Notes: generated by a model not told the origin, from the sequence alone. A stretch of DNA of 64,000 nt from Pleurodeles waltl (GCF_031143425.1 NC_090438.1:754319823-754383822), one strand, 5' to 3'; positions 24,844-37,770 are shown, counted from the stretch's first letter. Translations and numbers: made by a program.

Positions 24844-27049
24844 TATAAATTAACAAAGCGCGATACATTGCCACCACCGTTTTGTGATGTACCCAGGGCA
24901 TGTATACTAGTCCATTGTCTGCAATAAGGGCACACGTGGTGCACTCTTCGGGGTCACAGGACATGTCCTTGAACTCTCATTGTCCGAGGGAGGTCTCAGT
25001 TCACACGCTAGATTAGCTTGACGCCTGGATACTAGTTCCACGTGCGGTCAAGCATGGGTACACTTTGATTTACCTTGTAGTTTACATTTTCTTTCCCAAC
25101 AATGTATATTTAATTTTCTGAACGTCAATTGTTTAAAGCACAGATTAAAGTTAAAAAAAAAAGAGAAATAGTGGGTAAAATGTTTTCTGACGTTGTGTTT
25201 TATATGGCTCTTGTTGCTATGATGTAGTTGTTTGTATGGGCGGAAATATGCATTTATAGTGAAATTGCTTGAAAGCAATATGAAAGGCAAAGAGGACTTC
25301 ATTGCGCAGGCATAACATAGTATTTTGTTATATGCTCACGATAGCTTGGGAAGGAGCGTTAGTGTTATGCACAGCAGAGATCTCTGAATACATTTCACAA
25401 GGAGAATTGGAACATGGACTCCCCTGAATACAGTTATCTCCATAATTTCTTGTATATTTCCTCGTCCACAACACAAGCAACAAGCCTTTGATGAAGCATG
25501 CTTGCATACCACACAAACCATCACTGCCCCTCTTATCCTTATATTTCTGATATATGATTAATTTTTGCAAGGCTGAAAGAACCCAAACAGTGTAGCTTCC
25601 CTAAACACAGGTAATGATTCAGCACAGGTAGCAGCAGAAGATCAAGCTTTCTTCACAGATAAGTACACCATACGCTGCATCAGTGCAAGCTTACTTCCTC
25701 AAGTGCTCAGAATGGATACAGCATGTGCAGCAGCAATGCACGTGGCCCTCATATACACGGAACAATTACAGTACATGCAGCAGCAGTGCAATCTTCCTAG
25801 TCTTTGAGTGCTTTTAAATTCATATTACAAGGTTTTGGTTAGGTAACCCATATGATACGGTTCCGAGCAGAATAGAAGAAATATTGGGGTGTCAGGCTAG
25901 ATGTAATACAACCAAGTGAAAAGGATTACAGCTGTTCAGTGTACGCTCACCTTGGAGGCCCTGACCTAAGGGCCTGTTCAGTTTTAAAAGGTTCATTTGG
26001 TAGATTGCCTCTAAATTGTTATGCTTCAACTGCAGCCATGCTGCTACTTTTAAGGTCTGCATCTGTTGTACTGTGTCCTTACCTGGAGGGCACATTTGAA
26101 GTGTTGATTACTTCGGGGTGGGGGGGGGGTAATTTTGTATGAATTACCTCATTAACATGTATTAGTATTAAGTTTTAGTTACGTTTGTCTCAAGTCTTTT
26201 TCTCTACCGCTGTCTTTTTCTGTTATGTCGACGTTACTTATTTAGCAGTTTGAGAGCACTGCACATTCACTTTTGGTCAGTTAATAGCACTATGAACATG
26301 CAGTTTACAAGGGGATGTGAAGAAAAGAAGTAAGGGTGCAATCAGTAAAGACAATGCCTTTGTTCCATAATCTTCAATTACAACCACATATAGGTGGAAA
26401 CAAGTTATAGGTAAATTGGAACAGTTCCTCTTTCAGACTTTTTCTAAATCACTTGTGGTTATATTCTGCCCTTAGGCCTGAATTCAGGGTGAATTCAGGG
26501 TGATTCCATGAGCTAGGGCTCCTGAACTTCCAAAGGCCATGCCTACATGTTTCATTAGTTGGAAAACTCCTTGGGATATCAAGTGTTTCAGCTGATCAGC
26601 ATAGGATTCTATTTGGCTCATAATGAGGCACTAGTTATTTGCAGATATCCTCATTCTTGCCCCATTCCACCTGTGTATGCTGTAAATAGCTTTCATCCTT
26701 TCTTGTACCAGAAGCTATTGGTGATGGTTAAACCTTTAATATCCCCATGTTGCTTTTCATTGACATATCCAGTAATAATATGACTTCTGAGCTTATTTCA
26801 CATTGACATGCTCTTTCCACAAACTCCCTGGCTGCTAACAGCTTCTGCTAGTTGGAAATGTGGTTTCTGGCACTGTCATCTAGTGAGCGAGTGGTTGGTG
26901 GACCAACCAAATAATTAGATAATCTGTGGGGCTGTGATTCTGCCTCCGTGAAGATCTGTATGGCAGCTGCCAGTAGCCATACTGCACACCACAGTCAATG
27001 CACACGCCACGCCTAATGTACCTCCCTGCTAAAGCGCTAAAAAAAGGCA
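24844..27049. other. Non-coding, nothing firm
   Basis: AT-rich stretches, a run of G near 26119-26128 and a short direct repeat 'gaattcagggt' near 26481. No gene recognised. Confidence 0.35.
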
Positions 27050-29315
27050 GTTGCAGGGCTCACACAGAGCTGCCACAAGAAACATGACTGGCCAGACTGC
27101 CTTGGAAAGTGTAGCAGGGCTGGAGTCTAGTCAGGCCAAGACTGAACCCAGATCGGAACAACCTGAAGTGGAGAGGCCAAAGGCAACATGGGAGCAGACC
27201 ATGCCGGCAGCAGGTATAGTGGCCACTCACTGTTTCGGAGAATCACTTGGAAGTGGGATTGGAAAGTTCAGTGGGCCGGATCTCACCACCCATTGGTACT
27301 GAGACACCGCTCTCACAGTAACGGGTGGGTGGCAGAAGCCTAGGACTGGACTGACCAACAGGATGGTGTCTGAGCCGGAGGTCCATTGTGGAGTTGGAGC
27401 AAATGGCAGGTCTGGTAAGGGACCTGCTCACAAATGGTGGGTTGCTTTTAGAGTTACTGGAGGCTACTGTGGCAGATGGGACTGATTCCTGGTAATTGAA
27501 GGGGCCTGGGCTCGGGCTCTCCGGGATGGGACTTCTGAGCATACAGGACATGCAACTGATGTAATGCCATTGATCAAAGGGGGTTTCTCAGGGAAGCAGC
27601 ATCAAAGTGTACGTTGATTGGTGCTGTAGATCATATGATAGGATTTTGCCAGCTTAACTGATGGACAGAGACTAAATTACTTTAGGACCCAGGGGAGCAT
27701 AAAGCACCTGATGGTGGAATAAGTGAAAACTGAAACTGACGCTCTAACTGCATCTGGAGTGTTCTGAACTAACAGTTATCCACAGAGCAGAAAGTCTCAG
27801 TAAAGGTCTTGCAGCGAGCAGCATGGAGAAACCTAGGCAGACCAGAGCTGGGACACAGCTGTGCTCTCCTGAACTGAAGAACAAGGGACCAAGCCTGGAA
27901 TATGTCTGCTTGGAGGTTCTTCCAAAGAGCGCTTTGAGATTGTTTAATCTAGACCCAGCCTTAAAGCTTAATGGACACTGAAAAGGTGTTGGAGGGTAAA
28001 ATAGATGCTGTGGCACTTGATTTGGGTCTTTTGCAGTCCGATCAGCAAAACGTAGGTAAATTTCACAATGAGAGCAGCCATGAGTTCTCTAAACAAGTGA
28101 GATTTGCGGAGGGCCTGTGGCACTACGTGTTACGCAGGTCCATCAAAGAAGGTACCTGAGCTGCCCCCCTTAACCAGGAGCCACGTGTTATTTTTTGTAT
28201 GCTGCTGTTCGCAACAAGTTAGTTCACAGTGATGGAAGCATTTTTTAAGCACTGGACCTTGGTTAATTCTCAACCAGGTCGTCCTTAATTAGGAGTTAAG
28301 GCTGAGGTAGCTAGATCAAGTTGTTCAGCCATGAGACAGAAGGTTTGCAAAAGCAGCGAGGAAGGATGGCCCAGGCGAGGAATGGGACAACATTTCAAAC
28401 AAGAATCAATGACAAAAAGAGAAATTGATGAGTTTGGGCAATAATTGGGCGACCGTTATGTGGAGACGATCACACCAGCAGTACATAGAAAGTGGTGGGC
28501 AGACGCAGATAGCAGCGAATACTTACACATTGCTGACGTGGAATGTAAGAGGATTGAGGAGTGTTATCAAAGGCTCCAAATTCATACTTACTTGAAACGC
28601 ACTGGGGTGAATATGGCAGTTCTCCAAGAGACTCCATTTACTGGACTAAAAAACAGATGGAATGGACAGAGCAGATCATGTGTTAGCCAGGTTATGGCGA
28701 CCTCTGGTACTGCGCATGATTATTACCACAGTAGCCCACCTTGAGGGTTGCATAGTAAATAAGCATTCTGACATAAATTAATCCTTTGCTGTGGACTACC
28801 AAGCAGTGTATACTGCACAGGTAAACGGTGCCGGAATGGAGTAACATGTAGTTGAGGCAGCCTACGCAGGTTGCCCCCTACTCACATGAAGACCCTGGAG
28901 GAAGGTATCTCCTGAGTGGAATTTAAAAAAACATTTCTCAAATGGTTACAGGTAAAAAGCCTCTGAATTTTATACGGTCTTCAAGAGTCAATTGCGAGGC
29001 TGAATCAAGTACATGCATCAGGTGGCTCGCAACAGGGCTGGACTGCCACTCACCATCAAAGAAGCTAGCATAATGGTGGTCCCAAAGGTGAAACTTAGCC
29101 CTCTGGAGATGAGGGTCATGTGAAACTCTGTCTGTGCTTAATTTAGACTACAATATCCTTAGGTACTAACTAATAGAATAGTGAAGTTCCTTCTGCACCT
29201 GGTGCGTTACAGTTAGTCCGGCTTCATAATGAACAGAATCACTATTCCTAATATCACAGGCTATTCCACTTCATCAACAATATTTGCACCAGGATGCAAT
29301 AGGCTGCTGTGACCT
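27050..29315 (+). mobile_element. L1-like LINE, 5' portion (ORF1, EN, start of RT)
   Basis: A decayed L1-type retrotransposon. Near 27971-28159 a frame reads like the ORF1 coiled-coil region (KIDAVALDLGLLQSDQQNV). At 28445-28744 the N-terminal endonuclease appears, with the catalytic-Glu motif VAVLQET-like (MAVLQETPF) and an upstream 'W/D-VE-CKRI' strand. Between about 28760 and 29020 the middle of ORF2 seems lost. From about 29030 the RT begins: a LPLTIKEASIMVVPKVK stretch (family pattern 'EAxIxxxPKxGKD'), then TNRIVKFLLHLV and SGFIMNR. Several stops interrupt it. The RT stops at the solo LTR at 29316 and resumes at 32124. TGACC at 29311-29315 is the left target duplication. Confidence 0.7.
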
Positions 29316-32123
29316 GTGAGAAAGTAGCCTCTTTCTAGCCTTGTTACCCCACTTTTGGCCTGTTTGTGAGTATATGTTAGGGTGTTTTCACTGTCTCACT
29401 GGGATCCTGCTAGCCAGGGCCCAGTGCTCATAGTGAAAAACCCTATGTTGTCAGTATGTTTGTTATGTGTCACTGGGACCCTGCTAGCCAGGACCCCAGT
29501 GCTCATAGGTTTGTGGCCTATATGTGTTCCCTGTGTGATGCCTAACTGTCTCACTGAGGCTCTGCTAACCAGAACCTCTGTGGTTATGCTCTCTCTGCTT
29601 TCCAAATTTGTCACTAACAGGCTAGTGACTAAATTTACCAATTCACGTTGGCATACTGGTACACCCATATAATTCCCTAGTATATGGTACTGAGGTACCC
29701 AGGGTATTGGGGTTCCAGGAGATCCCTATGGGCTGCAGCATTTATTTTGCTACCCATAGGGAGCTCTGACAATTCTTACACAGGCCTGCCACTGCAGCCT
29801 GCGTGAAATAACGTCCACGTTATTTCACAGCCATTTACCACTGCACTTAAGTAACTTATAAGTCACCTATATGACTAACCTTCACCTGGTGAATGTTGGG
29901 TGCAAAGTTACTTAGTGTGTGGGCACCCTGGCACTAGCCAAGGTGCCCCCACATTGTTCAGGGCAAATTCCCCGGACTTTGTGAGTGTGGGGACACCATT
30001 ACATGCGTGCATTGTACATAGGTCACTACCTATGTACAGCGTCACAATGGTAACTCCGAACATGGCCATGTAACATGATCCCCCGGGTCTCTAGCACAGA
30101 ACCCGGGTACTGCCAAACTGCCTTTCCGGGGTCTCCACTGCAGCTGCTGCTGCCAACCACTCCGACAGGTTTCTGCCCTCCTGGGGTCCAGGCAGCCCTG
30201 GCCCAGGAAGGCAGAACAAAGGACTTCCCAGAGGGTGCCCAGAGCTCCTCCAGTGTGTCCCAGACCTCTGCCATCTTGGAAACAGAGGTGTTTGTGGCAC
30301 ACTGGACTGCTCTGAGTGGCCAGTGCCAGCAGGTGACGTCAGAGGCTCCTTCTGATAGGCTCTTACCTCTCTTGGTAGCCAATCCTCCTTCCTAGGTAGC
30401 CAAACCTCCTTTTCTGGCTATTTAGGGGTCTCTGCTTTGGGGATCTCACCAGATAACGAATACAAGAGCTCATCAGAGTTCCTCTGTATCTCCCCCTTCA
30501 CTTTCTGCCAAAGGATCGCCCACTGACTGCTCAGGACGCCTGCAAAACCGCAACAGAGTAGCAAGACGACTACTAGCAACCTTGTATCGCTTCATCCTGC
30601 TGGCTTTCTCAACTGTTTCCAGGTGGTGCATGCTCTGGGGGGTAGCCTGCCTCCTCCCTGCACCAGGAGCTCTGAAGAAATCTCCCGTGGGTCGACGGAA
30701 TCTTCCCCCTGCAACCGCAGGCACCAAAAGACTGCATCACCGGTCCTCTGGGTCCCCTCTCAGCACGACAAGTGTGGTCCCTGGAACTCAGCAACTCTGT
30801 CCAAGTGACTTCCACAGTCCAGTGACTCTTCAGTCCATGTTTGGTGGAGGTAAGTCCTTGCCTCCCCACGCTAGACTGCATTGCTGGGTACAGCGTGATT
30901 TGCAGCTGCTCCGGCTCCTGTGCACTCTTCCAGGATTTCCTTCGTGCACAGCCAAGCCTGGGTCCCCGACACAACCTTCCTGCAGTGCACAACCTTCTGA
31001 GTTGTCCTCCGGCCTCATGGGACTCCCTTTTGTGACTTTGCGTGGACTCCGGTTCACTCTTCTTCCAAGTGCCTGTTCAGGTACTTCTGCGGATGCTGTC
31101 TGCTTCTGTGAGGGCTCCCTGAGTTGCTGGGCGCCCCCTCGGTCTCCTCCTCCAAGTGGCGACATCCTGGTCCCTCCTGGGCCACAGCAGCACCCAAAAA
31201 CCTCTACCGCGACCCTTGCAGCTAGCAAGGCTTGTTTGCGGTCTTTCTGTGTGGGAACACCTCTGCAAGCTTCATCGCGACGTGGGACATCCATTCTCCA
31301 AAGGGGAAGTTCCTAGTCCTCTTCTTTCTTGCAGACCTCCAAGCTTCTTCCAACAGGTGGCAGCTTCCTTGCACCCTCAGCTGGCATTTCCTGGGCTCCT
31401 GCCCACTCCCGACACTGTCGCGACTATTGGACTTGGTCCCTTTGTCTTACAGGTACTCAGGTCCGGAAATCCCCTGTTGTTGCATTGCTGGTGTTTGTTC
31501 TTCCTGCAGAATCCCCCTATCACGACTTCTTTGCTCTCTGGGGGTAGTAGGTGCACTTTACACCTACCTTTCAGGGTCTTGGGGTGGGCTATTTTTCTAA
31601 CCCTCACTGTTTTCTTACAGTCCCAGCGACCCTCTACAAGCTCACATAGGTTTGGGGTCCATTGGTGGTTCGCATTCCACTTTTGGAGTATATGATTTGT
31701 GTTGCCCCTATACCTATGTGCTCCTATTGCAATCTATTGTAACTTTACACTGCTTGCATTACTTTTCTTGCTATTACCTGCATAATTTTTGTTTGTGTAC
31801 ATATATCTTGTGTATATAACGTATACTCATACTGAGGGTACTCACTGAGATACCTTTGGCATATTGTCATAAAAATAAAGTACCTTTATTTTTAGTACTT
31901 CTGTGTATTGTGTTTTCTTATGATATTGTGCATATGACACCAGTGATATAGTAGGAGCTTTACGTGTCTCCTAGTTCAGCCTAAGCTGCTTTGCCATAGC
32001 TACCTTCTATCAGCCTAAGCTGCTAGAAACACCTCATCTACACTAATAAGAGATAACTGGACCTGGCACAAGGTGTAAGTAAGTACCTCTGGTACCCACT
32101 ACAAGCCAGGCCAGGCTCCTACA
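29316..32123 (+). mobile_element. Solo LTR of Gmr1-like gypsy family
   Basis: A 2808-bp LTR beginning TGTGAGAAAGTAGCC and ending GGCTCCTACA. A perfect 5-bp target duplication, TGACC, lies at 29311-29315 and 32124-32128. It matches 57639-60634 throughout but lacks two blocks near 30075 and 30230 (about 40 and 230 bp) present in both other copies, which explains its shorter length. A TATA-like tatataa lies at 31813-31819 and AATAAA at 31874-31879. It interrupts the RT domain of an L1-like LINE, whose reading resumes right after it, so it is younger than that LINE copy. Confidence 0.93.
31871..31893 (+). terminator. LTR poly(A) signal in a hairpin
   Basis: aaaaataaag (31871-31880) pairs perfectly with ctttattttt (31884-31893) across the loop tac, so AATAAA lies in the stem. 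A GT-rich tract (gtgtattgtgtttt) follows. The same arrangement is at 60387-60409. It marks the likely R/U5 part of the LTR. Confidence 0.6.
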
Positions 32124-33345
32124 TGACCTCCATAGCTATTGAGAAGGGCTTCAACACCCAAGACTGGGCCTACCTTCGGAAATTGCAAAATGATAAATCG
32201 ATACATCTGTTTTATAGCAACCCCATGATGCATATCAAAAGGGGTGTTATCAGGCTCCTGGGGTGTGGAACCAGGCAGGACTGCCCTCTTCCCTTTGCAT
32301 TTTGTCTTGGCTGTGGAGCCATCGCCACAGTACGCGCTGGATAGGGACAGACTGTCGTGGATCCTTATCAGTGGGTTCCCCCCTGTTGTTTTACTATATG
32401 TACATGCTCTGTCATATATGAGCGACGTGAGTGACTGTAGATGCTAAATGAGCTTGACAATTGTGGAAGAGCATCCGGCATGCAGCTAAATAGTACCAAG
32501 TCCCTAGTTTTCCCGGTCACTGAAGTGTGGATGCATAACATGAACTCACTCATAATGCATGGCCTATCGCCGGCAAGGGATTCTTTTAAGTACTTGGGCG
32601 TAAGGATGTACTGAGAGCCAGAGGACTTTGTTCAGTTAAATCTGGGTCTAGTGATATGGCAGCCAGAGTGTCAGTAGCCTTCTAGACCAAGTTGCCCCCC
32701 TCTCTGTCACAGACAAGAGTGGCACTATATAACATGGTACTGCTTCTGGGAATGCTGAATTATTTTGCAAACATCCCAGTATTGCTCAAGACTTCCCACC
32801 CTCTCCTTTGTTGTGGGGGAGTCTACTAAACTGATGACCGAACTTACTTTGGGGACGGGGAGAAGCAGAGATGCTGATGCGTAGATGGAAAGTGGACAGA
32901 TCTGTTTCTAAAACTGTTGACCTTGCCTTTATGCTGGCGAAGCTAACCACAGCCATGAATTGGCGATCTGCACAGGCTCCGGACGTTGGCAACTAGAATG
33001 TAGAGCTGTGTAAACATGCAGAAGCACAAATGGATGCCAACAGCCGCAATGCTGCCGATCAGACCACTCTGAGCTGGGGACCCCTGATACATGCGGCTGT
33101 GCCTGCATCCGACAGCAAGCCGCCATAGATAACACACTCTCTGTTCCTAGTGAAGTCCATGTCCTCCAAACAGGAGGTGTCTGGAAGGCATGCAGCGTGG
33201 CCTCATCCCCTGTACTGGACGCATGGTATCCGAAAATATACCATCCGATTGCTGAGCCTCCATGCCTCGGGAAGGTGGACATCCTGGCTTGTGTTTTTGA
33301 TGGCGAAGTGTTCTGTAAAGTTGTGTAAATGTATAAATTGTCATT
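32124..33345 (+). mobile_element. L1-like LINE, 3' portion (rest of RT)
   Basis: Continues the LINE broken by the solo LTR. The first residues, SIAIEKGFNTQDWAYL, correspond to the RT motif with the pattern 'DxEKAFDxxxWxYL'. GTRQDCPL follows, matching the family's GTRQGCPLS. Around 32390 the active-site block reads LLYVHALSYMSD, where the family has YADD, so both catalytic Asp codons are lost. Later 'SGMQLNSTKS' fits the 'SGLxINxxKS' motif. Frame changes occur near 32260 and beyond. The 3' end was set at the last LINE-like stretch and is uncertain. Confidence 0.7.
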
Positions 33346-35295
33346 TTTTTTGCACTAGGTCTTTGTGTGAAAATATACCTTGCGGCTTGCCCACAACAGA
33401 CTATTGCTTTATTTTAATACAAGCAGCCTACTGCAAGCAGTAACGCTAATGGGAGTTAATATTACTCGAACTATGCAGTTTTCATTACATCGATATAAAA
33501 CTAAACAAAGAACATTTAAAAATAAGTATTTGCAATGCAATGGGCCCCGCGTTTTGAAAATGAAAAGTAAAACAGGTGACAGAAGCGAGCTGTTTCAAAG
33601 CACCATGCCCGCTATGAGCATGAGCGCAATGGAGATACACAAAAGGAAAAAGAAGTTTGCTCGCAGTCAAACGTATCGGCAAAAGTGCAATTATCCGTGT
33701 AACTAGGTTGATGGCAAAGGTCTAAAAAAAACTACCCAAGGAGGGACAAACGTAAAGCATTTACGAATTATAATTAAGGATGTTTGAAAGGCAAGCCTGT
33801 GAATAAGTGTTAGTGACTGGTGTGCGGTGGGCGTGGTTAAAAGCCCACAGATAAATTACAACAGGCCTAAAAAAACTATACCAACCACAACTCTTGGAAA
33901 ATGATTTTCCCACCAATGATACCTCTAGATGTTTGCAGGCCAGTTAGCATAGAACCCAGTCCTGTGCATGCATTACACTAGTAGTAAAAGATTTTTTTTT
34001 TTTTTTTTTTTTTTAACATTGGGCATTGATTTCGGGAAGCAAAGCATGGAATGGTTATTTATGTAGTGCTTTCTTTCCTGATACGATGCTGACAGGTAGC
34101 ACGCTAGCCCATGGGAGTATGATGAGTCAAGTATACGGGCTTTAGTTGATCATGTACTTTCCATTTGGTGTCATGCAATATAAAATATGCATCTCATATT
34201 AATTGGTGCGAGTTTGTGCACGTTGCTTGTGTGATGCTAATTTGGTGGATTTGAACTAATAGGAAGCCTCACACTATGTCACTTCCACACGCATTGTCAT
34301 GTCATTTATGTACAGTTTTTCTTGCCTATATTTAGGTATCAACATTTGTTATTCAGACTGTCATTTATTTTTCACAGATAAGCTGTATTATGGAATTCCG
34401 TTTGATTTGATAGCAGAACCATTAAGCTGAAACATTAATGCAAGTTTGCAGGTCAAGCAGGGCCTCATTTTGAAATGAAATGCAGGGTTTATGCAGGCTG
34501 TAAGGCAGGGGGTCTCCAAGAAGTAGGTGGGGGCCACAGGTAGCTCGCAAACATCATTGAAGTAACTCTCCAAAGTGCATCACAGCCCAGTACATCATTC
34601 AGAGAGTTAAGCATGTTAAAGAAAACTGAAACTCCTCTCAATACCTATATAATGGCAACTGGATAAAGCAATAGCAGTACCTCTTGCTAACACACAAACA
34701 CATGCTTTGTTGGCTTACAAGGCCTGCAGTGTGACCATTTGTATCCATGCTAAATCAAACAAAGTCACAAGGAGACTAGGTATGTCCTAGGCTCCACTTT
34801 ATCAGTCACACTCTGGGTGGGAACGATTGACCAGGAAAGAAGAAATGCCAGCTGAAGTCGAGCAGGAGCCAGAACAGTCAAAGTCTGGGCCAGCTGGAGC
34901 CAGACAGAAAGTGTGTAAGTTGGGTGCATGGCCAGCCCAGGAGCTGATGAGAGTGGAGCTAGAGCGGGGCTAGATCAAGAGCAGTGATTCACTTCCAGTC
35001 TTCACTTTGCATACATCTACACATGTGTGCAAATTGTTTGTGTGTTTTGGCATTTTGCGTCATCTTGAGGAACATAGCAGCTCCCAGGAAGCTATGCAGG
35101 GTGAAAAGGACCACCAAAAGTATATGTGACTCCCTGTCATAGAAAATTAATCTCTGGCACACCTGTGTATGTTCCTGGCACAGTAATAGCCCTGGTATAG
35201 TAATTTTTATCCTTGATGTATTTTAGGCATTTTTGGTCTAGCTGTGCATATGGCAGCCACCATTGCCATACTGCGAGCATGACTGATTTAATTGT
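33346..35295. other. Non-coding, nothing recognised
   Basis: Includes a pure T run of about 24 at 33990-34014. A 108-codon frame at 33380-33706 has no family signature. Confidence 0.4.
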
Positions 35296-35297
35296 GC

Positions 35298-36420
35298 AAA
35301 CAAACACAAATGATGGATGAAATGCAGAACCAATTAAACATTCACCACTCCCCCAATCACATATCTGGGTTCAATCCATCAATTATTTTGCTCACCACCG
35401 CCACTCAAGTTTGGACCCAACCCCATGAGAAGTCCAGCCCGAATTGCCAGGCCAGGCCCTCCCTGGACTAGAATCAAGCATCCTGGTACCGGTTTAAGGG
35501 TATCACCCTTCATCAGCCAGGCTAGCTTGAATCCAGTGGCATAGTGAGATCTGGACTCACATCTGGGTATACCCGGCGCATTTAGTGTGACAAAAACAAA
35601 CACAAATGATGGATGGAATGTGGAACTAATCAAACATTCCCCTACAGTCACAGATCTGGGTTTAGTCCATCAATTCTTTTGCTCACCACGCCACCCCAAT
35701 TTGGACCCAGCCATATGCAAATCAGTCTTGACCCTGTTCCCCATAAGAACAGTCCAGCCTGAACTGGCCAGGCCTAGTCTGGAAACAAGCATCCTGGGAC
35801 CTGTTTCAGAGTATCACCCTTCATCAGCCAGGCTAGATTGCATCCAGTGGCATAGTGAGCCCGGGACCCACGTCTGGGCATACCTGGCGCACATAGGATG
35901 CTTGTTTTCAGTCCAGGGAGATCTGGCTTGGCAGGTCAGGCTGGACTGTTCCCATGGGGGACAGGGTCAAGACTGATTTGCATATGGCAGGGTTCAAACT
36001 GGAATGGCATGGGTAACAAAAAAACAATGGATTTAGGCCCAGATCTCTGTACTAAGGGTGAGTGTTTGACATTGTTCAGCATTCCATCCATCACTTGTTC
36101 TTTTTTGCATTTGTCGTCCTAAGTGGGAAGGATATGCCTAGACGTGGGTCCCTTGCTCCCCATGCCACTGGAGTCACTGGCTGATGAAGGGTGATACCCT
36201 GAAACCGGTCCCAGGATTCTTGTTTCCAGTCTAGAGAGACCTGGCTTAGCAGTTCGGGCTGGACTGTTCCCATGGGGAAGAGGGTCAACACTGATTTTCT
36301 TATGGCTGGGTCAAAACTGGAATGCATGGGTATAAAAAAAACAATGGATTGAGGACCCAGATATCTGTACTGGGGGGTGAATGTTTGACATTGTTCAGCA
36401 TTCCGTCTATCATTTTTTTT
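35298..36420. repeat. Four-copy head-to-head repeat cluster
   Basis: Two direct copies (about 35298-35582 and 35590-35894) are followed by two inverted ones (about 35896-36114, partial, and 36115-36420). Shared blocks include 'acccttcatcagccaggcta', 'ccagtggcatagtgag' and 'aatgatggatg-aatg', read in reverse complement in the right half. The whole forms an imperfect palindrome of about 1.1 kb centred near 35895. Each full copy carries a 'gatgaagggtgata-cct-gaaac' hairpin motif. Frames of 70-129 codons here arise from the repeat. Confidence 0.75.
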
Positions 36421-37320
36421 ATTTTTTTTTTATTTTTAGCCACGGCTAACCTATTGTAAGCATCCTGGATGTTATGATGCCCAACCCTAGTTCAGTGATG
36501 CCTCTAACATAGAAGTGCACATTATTGGCATATTCAGACACCCAAGGCTTTATAGCGAGCATTTATGGAATTTGATTAAAAAGCATGTAGATTTGAAGCA
36601 GTTCCGGTGCCTGTGAAGCATTTGTACATGTGAGTACTTGATGAAAATGACAAATTGATGTTTCTGTACTGTGTATTTATTTAAAATGAAAACCAGTATT
36701 GTGAAGACACAAATTAGGTTTCCTTCAGAAAAGAAATTTGGGGAGTTTAGTTACTTTACTTAAAACGGAAGAGATATTTGACAGAAAAAAATATTTATTT
36801 TCAAAAACTGGTATGCTGATGAAGACAAAATGGTTGAATTTTCAAAATACATTTACAGCTGGTAGATTAATTTTAATTAAAGATGAATTAGGGAGGCGTA
36901 TTGCTTTGTTTGTGTCTTTTGTGCCAGAGGGTGTGGCTTGCTTCTGCTGTTAGTTCATTAGTAAGTGGAGGTATTTCAAATTGTTAATGCTTTGACTGAC
37001 ATTTCTGCTTTTAACCCTGCCTGAAACGTTTGGGTGGTCATTATTGTACTGTTAAGGGATGTCACCACTATTGATCTCAAATAAATTTTGTTAGTAGCTC
37101 GGGATAATTTTCATAAGGCCAAAATAGCTCTCAATCCAGAAAAGGCTGGAAACCGCTGTTGTAAGGTATACAATAATATTTCAGTTTGTATGAGGTCTAT
37201 ATAAAGGTCAGTGAGAGTGAGATACTTGTAGCCTTCATGCCTAGTCTGTTGTTTGAGCGAGGGGTTGTCATTTGGACCAATGAGTGCTTGGCATTATCTA
37301 AGAACCAAAATTTAATTCTT
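36421..37320. other. Non-coding, nothing recognised
   Basis: T-rich start, otherwise AT-rich unique-looking DNA without gene or repeat signatures. Confidence 0.4.
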
Positions 37321-37329
37321 CAATGTTGC

Positions 37330-37770
37330 GTTGCATATGGGTAACAGATGCCTTTTGTCTTCATTAGGTTTAGCTGGGAAAAAGACAGGCCTTCACTATT
37401 CTCCTGAATTCTAAGTGATTATCAGTGACATGTTTTCTCGCTGATGTGAGTTCCACAGTTTAGCTGCTTAGGCGCGCAAGGATGTTCTAGCAAATATTGT
37501 TTTTTTCCTTTTAAGGTGGAATGATTCGTTGGGGTGCTAGTGTAGACGCAGTGTCCTTATTGATCCTTTTCTGTCTATTGTTTTATGGGTAGTATTAACT
37601 GTTTTGAAAGTGTCTTTTTCAGTACATTCAACAGGGGACATGCAGCCTTGTAGCTTTATATGTAGGAGTTGTCTTACTGCTGCATTCTGGATCCTTTGGA
37701 GGTATCTCATAATAAAAGCTGGTATTTCATGGTACGGGCCATTGGCATAATTTAGTTTTCATATGAAGAA
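37330..37770 (-). mobile_element. CR1/L2-like LINE, 3' end of RT ORF (decayed)
   Basis: The minus-strand translation includes LQRIQNAAVRQLLHIK near 37700, the 'LQRIQNAAARLL' motif of CR1/L2-type LINEs. Further along (near 37460) comes LRA-AAKLWNSHQ, like the family's 'FxxxAPxLWNSLP'. Stops and frame changes make it non-functional. It resembles the plus-strand fragment at 12183-12802 in type but not closely enough to call the same family. Confidence 0.5.

Noticed and set aside
25892..26095. Minus-strand frame with LINE-like look
   Set aside because: No QNAAAR or other LINE signature could be found on close reading.
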